Shown piece by piece: positions 1 to 4,746 of a stretch of 8,817 nucleotides of DNA; positions within the stretch are counted from its first letter, which is position 1, and every line of letters begins with the position of its first letter. Location: the NCBI GenBank assembly GCA_041485445.1, contig JBGPJN010000124.1, positions 1 through 8,817 of the forward strand, in the 5' to 3' direction. The notes beneath the pieces were generated by a model that was given only the letters and a program-made list of their open reading frames with translations, made no database searches and was not told the DNA's origin. This stretch comes from SHYG01 sp041485445. Lineage in GTDB: Bacteria > Chloroflexota > Dehalococcoidia > Lucifugimonadales > UBA3495. The translations under genes were made by a program, and so were the position numbers.

Positions 1-68
1 CCGATAAAATCGGGACGTATCGAGACCAACGGGGAGACGGGTTTCGATACGTCCCGACTGCGGTCGGG
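1..68. repeat. Palindromic repeat cluster, left end
   Basis: Consecutive inverted repeats lie in a gene-free stretch. The main one pairs 11-27 with 40-56 (16 of 17 positions; left arm CGGGACGTATCGAGACC) around a 12-nt loop. It is flanked by CCGAT/ATCGG at 1-13 and by CCCGAC/GTCGGG at 53-68. No open frame or U-tract suggests a gene or terminator. The element may continue beyond the left edge of the window. It looks like a dispersed palindromic (REP/MITE-like) sequence; its function is unknown. Confidence 0.6.
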
Positions 69-105
69 CCTACTCAACCAGCGGGGGCAAGGCCCTTGCG
101 GCGAA

Positions 106-144
106 AATGAAACGGCCCTGGGGTGGGGAGAGGGCTGTTTCATT
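106..144. repeat. Inverted repeat pair: outer arms of the nested palindrome family
   Basis: AATGAAACGGCCCT at 106-119 faces AGGGCTGTTTCATT at 131-144 across the 11-nt spacer GGGGTGGGGAG. The arms pair at 13 of 14 positions plus one G-T wobble. The right arm is also the left terminal arm of the element at 131-292. The left arm plus spacer (106-130, 25 bp) recurs exactly at 279-303, so arms and spacers alternate along this stretch. Confidence 0.7.
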
Positions 145-292
145 TCGGTCTGCCCGTAGGGGCGTCCCGACTGTGTCGGGATGCGCCCTGGTCTGCCCCT
201 CCAGCCGCAGGGCAGGCTCCACAGGTCTGCCCCTCCAGCCGCAGGGCAGACACACAGGTCTGCCCCTACTTTGGGGAGAATGAAACGGCCCT
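131..292. mobile_element. Nested palindromic element, copy 1 (MITE-like, no ORF)
   Basis: A 162-bp element bounded by the inverted arms AGGGCTGTTTCATT (131-144) and AATGAAACGGCCCT (279-292). Eleven and nine bases inside the arms are a second pair of inverted boundaries, GTAGGGGC (156-163) and GCCCCTAC (262-269). The core holds a hairpin at 161-187 and two tandem copies of a 26-bp unit. Copy 2 at 3107-3227 has the same outer and inner boundaries but a different core. It carries no coding capacity, so any mobility would have to be supplied in trans. The MITE-like label is inference from architecture; target-site duplications were not identified. Confidence 0.6.
190..267. repeat. Short tandem repeat, 33-34 bp period
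   Basis: A 26-bp unit beginning GGTCTGCCCCTCCAGCCGCA occurs exactly at 190-215 and 224-249, with a third, partial copy (GGTCTGCCCCT) at 257-267. The spacers are 7-8 bp and differ from each other. The repeat forms the core of palindromic element copy 1. With two and a half units and no real spacers it is not a CRISPR array. Confidence 0.75.
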
Positions 293-309
293 GGGGTGGG
301 GAGCAGGGC

Positions 310-343
310 AAAAAGAAGCTGGAGGGAGCGGCCTCCCTCCAGC
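310..343 (-). terminator. Intrinsic terminator of the zinc-ribbon gene
   Basis: Read on the minus strand, GCTGGAGGGAG pairs perfectly with CTCCCTCCAGC (11-bp stem, 4-nt loop, plus-strand arms 318-328 and 333-343). It is followed at once by TTCTTTTT (plus-strand 310-317). It lies 47 bp past the stop codon of the minus-strand gene ending at 391. This is the best rho-independent terminator in the window. Its U-tract begins exactly where a repeat arm (AGGGC at 305-309) breaks off. Confidence 0.85.
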
Positions 344-390
344 GAGTGTACGGCGATGGACGCCTGGACCCGAACCCCGGTGGCCGTCGC

Positions 391-807
391 TCAGGCGGCG
401 ACGCGCAGCGGCTGCTGCGTGGCCCGCAGGTCGTTGAGCTGCTCCCGCACCACCCGCACCTGCCGCTCGCTGCGGCCCACCAGCGTTGAAATCTCCCGCA
501 CCGGTCTGCGCTCGTCCAGGTACTGGATCAGGTCCCGGTTCCGCGACCACCAGCGCTCTTCGCTGCGGAGCTTGGCGACGATGAGGGAGTTGATGTCCCC
601 CACGGCCCATTGCGGGCGGCGGTGCCGGCGGGTCCTGGGCTCTTCGGTCATTGCACCGGCGGCCTCGCCTTCCGGCAGGTCCGGCATTGGCTCCAGCCCG
701 GCGATTTTCGGGTAGGAGTAGCGGCCGCACTGCCAGCAGCGCCACTCGCCCGCGTCCAGCACCAGGTCGCCACTGCACCGATTACAGGACTTCAGTTGAA
801 CCAGCAT
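391..807 (-). CDS. Zinc-ribbon / helix-turn-helix protein of unknown function
   Basis: A 138-residue soluble protein. The N-terminus carries a zinc ribbon with two CxxC knuckles, C8-C11 and C24-C27, the second inside GEWRCWQCGRYSYP. A variable, charged linker (about residues 38-65) follows. The C-terminus (about 98-124, ERRPVREISTLVGRSERQV) resembles a helix-turn-helix in which a GRSERQV recognition helix follows the turn. I infer a DNA-binding or transcription-associated role; no specific family or target is recognised. The start is ATG at 807 because GAGGTG lies 6 nt upstream; GTG codons at 813 and 816 are in frame but overlap that ribosome binding site. The gene diverges from the FlaH-like ATPase across a 400-bp spacer and has its own terminator at 310-343, so it is probably monocistronic. 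Confidence 0.75.
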   Translation of the reverse strand: MLVQLKSCNRCSGDLVLDAGEWRCWQCGRYSYPKIAGLEPMPDLPEGEAAGAMTEEPRTRRHRRPQWAVGDINSLIVAKLRSEERWWSRNRDLIQYLDERRPVREISTLVGRSERQVRVVREQLNDLRATQQPLRVAA

Positions 808-813
808 ACGCAC

Positions 814-819
814 CACCTC
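814..819 (-). promoter_or_regulatory. Ribosome binding site fixing the zinc-ribbon gene start
   Basis: The minus strand reads GAGGTG at 819-814, six bases before ATG 807. This favours ATG 807 over the in-frame GTG codons at 816 and 813, which lie in or beside the site itself. Confidence 0.55.
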
Positions 820-1207
820 GTTGGGATTCCCAGGCTCCAGCCCCCATCGGTGGGGGCCTGCCTTTCTGCGGGAGAATCCCCCCTAACAAAACTGAGATTA
901 TCGGAACTTGGACGTCACAACTTTGACACTTTCGGGCGGTCGCCTCCAGGGTGACCCCACCCCGGTTTGGGCGTCCCCCCTTGGGCATCCCGCCGGGAGC
1001 TCTTGCCGCCGGTCTGGCGCGGCGGAGCTGGCACCGGAGTGTCCCTCAAATTCACCACTTCCACCCAGCTTCAGCACCCCCGCGGGGATAGGCTGTAAGC
1101 AGTTTTATCCAGGATGTGTGACCTTAGTATTACCGGACAACCCGTCCGCCCACCGGTGCGGCGCAGCTAGTCCCGCCCAACTCTTTTCAGGAGAATCCCT
1201 CCCGCTG
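820..1207. other. Divergent intergenic region between zinc-ribbon and ATPase genes
   Basis: This gap of nearly 390 bp has no convincing gene. A compact hairpin at 840-857 (GCCCCCA, loop TCGG, TGGGGGC) falls in the expected 5' leader of the minus-strand gene. Two AT-richer pockets, about 885-930 and 1090-1135, are the likely promoter zones. In the second, TAGTAT at 1125-1130 resembles a -10 box for the ATPase gene, but no good -35 is placed before it. The frame of the ATPase gene stays open back to 908, but that extension has no motif, no ribosome binding site and an uncharacteristic Ser/Pro/Cys-rich composition, so it is read as non-coding. Confidence 0.45.
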
Positions 1208-1969
1208 ATGTCAGACCGCGGCTCCCCAACTGTCCCGGTCCTGGCCACCGGACGGCCCCAGATCGACCAGCACCTGAGCGGCATCGGCGCCGGAGCACTG
1301 GTGGTGGTGGAGGGCCGCCACGCCACCGGCAAGAGCGTGCTGTGCCAGCACCTGGCCCGCCACGCCCTGAATACCGGCCTGGGGGTGGTCTACTACAGCA
1401 GCGAGGAGCCTTCGCCCAGCCTGCTCACCCGGGCGGCGAGCCTGGGGCTGGACCTGATGGACCACTTCCTGCTGGACCGGCTGCGCATCTATCCCCTGGA
1501 AACCTGGGGAGGCAGTCTGGGTCCCAGTCCACTGCTGGACCGGGTGGCCCGGCACCTGGGCGCCCTGCCGCCGTACTTCAGCCTGGTGGTGGTGGACTCC
1601 CTCAGCGCCCTCATGCCCCACTCGCCCCGGGAGCCGCTGTTGGCTTTCCTTGAGCACTGTCGCCGGCTTTGCGGTCAGGGCAAGACGGTGGTGTTGGTGG
1701 TGGACTCGGGACCGGGCCTGGACTGGGCCTTGGCCCGGCTGTCCGCGCCGCCGGAGGCCCGCCTGCACCTAAGGCTGGCCGCGGTGGAGGCGGGCCGCAC
1801 GGTGCTGACCCTGGAGGCGCACCGGCCCGGCCAGCACCCAGAGTGGCCGGCCCCCCCGGTGGCCTTCCGGGTGGAGGCGGGCGCAGGGATTCGCGTGATT
1901 CACTGGCGACAGTTCCGGCTCCCCGCCGGCGCCTGGCGGGACGCGGCGGACCTGCTGAACAGCGCATAA
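1208..1969 (+). CDS. FlaH/KaiC-like RecA-fold ATPase
   Basis: A 253-residue single-domain P-loop ATPase of the RecA/KaiC/FlaH (ArlH) group. Walker A is EGRHATGKSVLCQ (residues 35-47), very close in shape to the E-G-x-x-G-T-G-K-S-V-L form of archaellum FlaH. A KaiC-style glutamate pair follows the next strand (SSEEP, 64-68), and Walker B is LVVVDSLSAL (126-135). There is one ATPase domain, unlike double-domain KaiC, and no visible membrane segment. FlaH proteins bind ATP at the base of archaella and related type IV filament machines, but no FlaI, FlaJ or filament gene lies in this window, so the partner is unknown. ATG 1208 is chosen because it opens the recognisable domain; AGGAGA at 1189-1194 lies 13 nt upstream, a longer gap than usual. 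Another RadA/KaiC-like regulatory ATPase cannot be excluded. Confidence 0.75.
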   Translation: MSDRGSPTVPVLATGRPQIDQHLSGIGAGALVVVEGRHATGKSVLCQHLARHALNTGLGVVYYSSEEPSPSLLTRAASLGLDLMDHFLLDRLRIYPLETWGGSLGPSPLLDRVARHLGALPPYFSLVVVDSLSALMPHSPREPLLAFLEHCRRLCGQGKTVVLVVDSGPGLDWALARLSAPPEARLHLRLAAVEAGRTVLTLEAHRPGQHPEWPAPPVAFRVEAGAGIRVIHWRQFRLPAGAWRDAADLLNSA

Positions 1970-2040
1970 GTATCTACCGAGCCTTCTTTGCCGAGCCTTG
2001 CACTAATATCTCAATCGGTTGGAAAGCATTTGCGGCGGAA

Positions 2041-2096
2041 CTCCCCTTTGGCAAAGGGGGGCCAGGGGGGATTTCGTCAGCGCCAGTTAAGAGATT
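2041..2096 (+). repeat. Composite inverted repeat, copy A
   Basis: The spacer between the ATPase and crotonase genes carries CTCCCCTTTGGCAAAGGGGG (2041-2060, self-complementary), a G-rich run, then ATTTCGTCAGC (2071-2081) and AGTTAAGAGATT (2085-2096). The reverse complement of 6870-6938 has the same blocks in the same order. The two conserved words are identical in both copies; the C/T-A/G hairpin and G-run differ slightly. No ORF is present. It appears to be a dispersed, possibly mobile palindromic sequence. Confidence 0.65.
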
Positions 2097-2144
2097 GATG
2101 CAGGGGTCCATAGGCCCTGCGGCTGGCCACCGTCGTCCCCTCAT

Positions 2145-2174
2145 TTGCGCTGGCTCCCCATCATGCTTTATTAT
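2145..2174 (+). promoter_or_regulatory. Possible promoter of the crotonase gene
   Basis: TATTAT at 2169-2174 matches the -10 consensus at 5 of 6 positions. TTGCGC at 2145-2150 is a weak -35 (3 of 6) with an 18-nt spacer. Predicted transcription would begin near 2181, giving a leader of about 30 nt. This is the only AT-rich stretch directly before the gene; the call is tentative. Confidence 0.3.
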
Positions 2175-2211
2175 CTCCAGGCAGCAGACACTGGCATCGG
2201 CGGGAGGAAAC

Positions 2212-2985
2212 ATGAGCTTTCAACACATCAAGGTTGACCAGCGGGACCGGGTGGTCATCATCACCCTGAACCGGCCCGAGGTGCTTAACGCCCTGAACCT
2301 GGGGCTGGTTCAGGAGCTGGACCAGGCCATCACCCAGATGGAGGACGACGACGGCGTGGGCGCCATCGTGCTCACGGGCAGCGGGGAGCGGGCCTTCTCC
2401 GCGGGGGCGGACATCCACGAGAACCGAGAGCTGTCTGCCGAGGAACGGGAGCGGATCACGGCGCTACGCGCCGACTACACCTGGCGCCTGGCCTCCTGCA
2501 GCAAGCCGGTCATCGGCGCCATCAACGGGCTGTGCTACGGCGGGGGCACGGTGATGGCCACCTCCCTGGACTTGCTGGTGGGCTGCGAGCGCAGCAGCTT
2601 CCGCTTCCTGGCGGTGAACTACGGGCAGATGAACGCCACCTGGAGCCTGCCCATGATGGTGGGCTGGCCGCGGGCCAAGGAGCTGCTGTACAGCGGCCGG
2701 GAGGTGTTTGCCGAAGAGGCGTACCGCTTCGGGCTGCTCAACCACCTGGTGCCCGCCTCCCAGCTCCTGGACAAGGCGGTGGAGATCGGCGCGGGCTTTG
2801 CCAAGAACCGGCCCCAGAGCGTGGCCAACATCAAGCAGCTGTTGCTGGAGCACACCGGCCTGGCCCTGGAGGAGCAGTTCCGCAACGAGGTCAACGCCCG
2901 CCAGGGCCGCATGAAGGGCCTGACCGTGGAGGAAGGGTTCAAGAGCTTCCTGGACCGCAAGGGCCGGAAGCCCCGGGTCTCCTGA
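2212..2985 (+). CDS. Crotonase-superfamily protein (enoyl-CoA hydratase/isomerase-like) lacking both canonical Glu residues
   Basis: A 257-residue protein of normal length for a single-domain crotonase. The CoA-binding/oxyanion-hole signature FSAGADI is at 62-68 and the second oxyanion motif NGLCYGGG at 105-112. In an ungapped hand alignment to rat mitochondrial enoyl-CoA hydratase, the positions of the catalytic Glu144 and Glu164 are V114 and A134. The usual PE.xLG segment is replaced by FLAVNYGQMNATW (132-144). CoA-thioester binding is therefore well supported, but classical water addition to an enoyl-CoA is doubtful; an isomerase, hydrolase or other crotonase reaction is possible. ATG 2212 has GGAGG at 2203-2207, 4 nt upstream. 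The frame is open upstream to 1669, but that part overlaps the ATPase gene and is not coding. It is likely monocistronic, followed by a strong hairpin at 3017-3070. Confidence 0.85.
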   Translation: MSFQHIKVDQRDRVVIITLNRPEVLNALNLGLVQELDQAITQMEDDDGVGAIVLTGSGERAFSAGADIHENRELSAEERERITALRADYTWRLASCSKPVIGAINGLCYGGGTVMATSLDLLVGCERSSFRFLAVNYGQMNATWSLPMMVGWPRAKELLYSGREVFAEEAYRFGLLNHLVPASQLLDKAVEIGAGFAKNRPQSVANIKQLLLEHTGLALEEQFRNEVNARQGRMKGLTVEEGFKSFLDRKGRKPRVS

Positions 2986-3016
2986 CGCCCATGGCCCGGC
3001 GCCAGCCTTGCCTCAG

Positions 3017-3070
3017 CAATTTTGTAGGATGCTCCGGTCACGCTTCGCGTGGGAGCATCCTACAAAATTG
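3017..3070. repeat. Long perfect hairpin after the crotonase gene
   Basis: The 19-nt arms 3017-3035 (CAATTTTGTAGGATGCTCC) and 3052-3070 are perfectly complementary. The loop contains a second hairpin, CACGC/GCGTG (3039-3043 and 3047-3051). It starts 32 bp after the crotonase stop codon. No U-tract follows the stem on either strand, so it is not a textbook terminator, although such a stable structure could still block transcription or protect the mRNA 3' end. It reads as a different palindromic family from the one at 3107-3227. Confidence 0.75.
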
Positions 3071-3106
3071 CCAGCCATAGGCGCAAGGCCCAAGTGTCAG
3101 CAGGGC

Positions 3107-3227
3107 AGGGCCGTTTCATTGTCCCCGAATGTAGGGGCAGACCTGCGTGTCTGCCCTTCGGGTGGAAGGTCTGTCCCTGGGGCGCACACGCAGGTGCGCC
3201 CCTACTGGCCGAGAATGAAACGCCCCT
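3107..3227. mobile_element. Nested palindromic element, copy 2 (MITE-like, no ORF)
   Basis: A 121-bp element with outer arms AGGGCCGTTTCATT (3107-3120) and AATGAAACGCCCCT (3214-3227), complementary at 13 of 14 positions. Ten and eight bases inside them are the inner boundaries GTAGGGGC (3131-3138) and GCCCCTAC (3198-3205). The core contains two hairpins: GGGCAGAC/GTCTGCCC (3135-3142 with 3149-3156) and GGGGCGCAC/GTGCGCCCC (3179-3187 with 3194-3202). The plan matches copy 1 (131-292) while the core differs, so the boundaries are conserved more than the cargo. No protein is encoded. Confidence 0.65.
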
Positions 3228-3234
3228 GGTCAGC

Positions 3235-3297
3235 AGGGCCTTTTCATTTTCGGACCGGATGTTGACGGTGTGTTCGGAGGATGAATGAAAAGGCCCA
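3235..3297. repeat. Third ('empty') repeat unit overlapping the permease gene start
   Basis: AGGGCCTTTTCATT (3235-3248) and AATGAAAAGGCCCA (3284-3297) are the same terminal arms as in the two larger elements and pair at 13 of 14 positions. Both carry the same variant, TTTTCATT/AATGAAAA instead of GTTTCATT/AATGAAAC, as if the two arms changed together. The 35-nt centre lacks the GTAGGGGC boundaries. The permease ribosome binding site GGAGG (3276-3280) and the ATG at 3281 lie in the predicted loop, and codons 2-6 lie in the right arm. Confidence 0.6.
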
Positions 3298-4711
3298 GGG
3301 AATGTCGGTAGCGCTGACCCGGCGCTCTCCCGGGGTGCTGGCGCTCAAGCTAGCCATTCCCATCGCCCTGCTGGCGGCCCTTCTGGTGGCGCCCGCGCCT
3401 CCCGGCCTAACCCCCCAGGGCCAGCGCGCCCTGGCGGTGATGGCCCTGGCCGTGGCGCTGTGGCTCACCGAGGTGGTCCCGGTGGCCGTCACCGGCCTGG
3501 TGGGGGTCGTGCTGCTGGTGGTGCTGGGCGGCGTCCCCGACCTGGGGGTGGCCCTGCATGGGTTCGCCCAGCCGGTCACTTATTTCCTCATGGGCATCCT
3601 CACCCTGGGCCTGGCGGTGCACCGCTCTGGCCTGGCGGAGCGCCTGGCCGTGCTGCTGATCCGCAGCGCCCGGGGCAGTCCCCAGGCCCTCTACTTCCAG
3701 ATGCTCTTCTCCTTCGCCGCCCTGACCTTCGCCCTGCCCTCGGCCAGCACCCGGGGCGCCATCATGGTGCACATCTACGAGGAGGTGATGGCCCGCTGGC
3801 GGGTGCCCAAGGAGTCGCCCATGTACCGGGGCGTGATGCTGGCCATGGCCTCCCTGAACCGGCTGGGCTCCACCGCCCTGCTGGCCGGGGGCATTACCCC
3901 GGTGGTGGCCTCCGGGCTCTTGGGAGACTTCTCCTGGACCCGGTGGTTCGTGCTGATGAGCGTGCCCTTCTACGCCAACCTGCTGGTGGGCGGGGCGCTG
4001 GTCTACCTGTACCACCGGGCCGGGTTCCGGCTGGCCGACCGGCTGGACCTGTCCGGGCTGAGCAGCGGCCCCATCAAGCCGGTGGAGGTGCGCGCCGGGC
4101 TGATCACCCTGGGCACCGCCCTGCTGTGGTTCACCGACTTTGCCCACGGCCTGCCGCCGGCGGTGCCCGCGCTGATCGCCCTGGTGGTGATCCTGCTGCC
4201 GGGCATCGGCGTGCTGAGCTGGCAGGAGTTTGAGCAGGGCCTGGGGTGGAGCAACTTCCTGGTCATCGCCACCTCCCTGTCCCTGGCCCACGCCCTGGTG
4301 GCCAGCGGCGCGGCGGCCTGGTTCTCCGGCGCCCTGGTGACGGGCATCCAGGAGCTGGGCAGCGGTCCCATGGTGATGCTCCTGGCCCTGGGGTTGATGG
4401 CGGCGGCGGTGCGCCTGGCGGTGCCCAACATCGCGGGATACCTGGCCCTGGTCATTCCCATAGCCATGTCCACCGGCCAGGCCCTGGGCCTCAACCCGGT
4501 GGTGTGCGGCATGGCCGTGGTGGTGGTGGGCGACTCGGTAATCTACTACCCCGCCCAGAGCACCGCCAGCGTGTTTATCTATCAGCGGGCGGGGCTGGAA
4601 ACGCCGGTGGTGTTTGCCTTTGGGCTGGTGATGACCGTGGTGGCCCTGGGCGTGTTGCTGGGCCTGACCATCCCCTACTGGGGCCTGGTGGGCCAGCCGC
4701 TGGCGCCCTGA
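3281..4711 (+). CDS. DASS/SLC13-family anion permease (divergent)
   Basis: A 476-residue polytopic inner-membrane protein with about 11-13 hydrophobic segments. The segment LWLTEVVPVAVTGLVGVVLL (about 60-79) is typical of the divalent anion:sodium symporter (DASS, SLC13) family and related anion transporters. The two halves resemble each other, as expected: PSASTRG at 153-159 and PNIAGYLA at 382-389 stand where the ion-binding SNT motifs normally lie. Neither is canonical, so sodium coupling and substrate (dicarboxylate, sulfate or other) cannot be assigned. The start is uncertain. ATG 3281 directly abuts GGAGG (3276-3280) with no spacer; ATG 3302 has only AAGG 8 nt upstream and would give 469 residues beginning MSVALTRR. 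A stop at 3263 excludes earlier starts. The gene sits alone between repeats and a convergent gene. Confidence 0.8.
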   Translation: MNEKAQGMSVALTRRSPGVLALKLAIPIALLAALLVAPAPPGLTPQGQRALAVMALAVALWLTEVVPVAVTGLVGVVLLVVLGGVPDLGVALHGFAQPVTYFLMGILTLGLAVHRSGLAERLAVLLIRSARGSPQALYFQMLFSFAALTFALPSASTRGAIMVHIYEEVMARWRVPKESPMYRGVMLAMASLNRLGSTALLAGGITPVVASGLLGDFSWTRWFVLMSVPFYANLLVGGALVYLYHRAGFRLADRLDLSGLSSGPIKPVEVRAGLITLGTALLWFTDFAHGLPPAVPALIALVVILLPGIGVLSWQEFEQGLGWSNFLVIATSLSLAHALVASGAAAWFSGALVTGIQELGSGPMVMLLALGLMAAAVRLAVPNIAGYLALVIPIAMSTGQALGLNPVVCGMAVVVVGDSVIYYPAQSTASVFIYQRAGLETPVVFAFGLVMTVVALGVLLGLTIPYWGLVGQPLAP

Positions 4712-4746
4712 CCGGGGGCCACGCCCTCACCCCGGCCCTCTCCAGA
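4712..4746. other. Convergent 35-bp junction
   Basis: The stop codons of the permease (plus) and the membrane protein (minus) are 35 bp apart. CCGGGG (4712-4717) and CCCCGG (4730-4735) could form a 6-bp GC stem, but there is no U-tract on either strand. It may terminate weakly in both directions; the evidence is slight. Confidence 0.25.

Noticed and set aside
190..267. Possible CRISPR array
   Set aside because: Only two full units and one partial copy, with 7-8 bp intervals, far too short for spacers, and no cas genes.
923..928. Perfect TTGACA as a -35 box for the ATPase gene
   Set aside because: Nothing resembling TATAAT lies 15-19 nt downstream, and the site is about 280 bp from the start codon.
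908..1207. In-frame upstream extension of the FlaH-like ATPase from a TTG at 908
   Set aside because: It stays open only because GC-rich DNA has few stops. Its Ser/Pro/Cys-rich translation has no recognisable domain and it has no ribosome binding site; the family-like domain begins after ATG 1208.
1669..2211. Upstream extension of the crotonase frame
   Set aside because: It overlaps the ATPase gene in another frame and is Gly/Pro-rich. ATG 2212 has a good GGAGG and the natural crotonase N-terminus.
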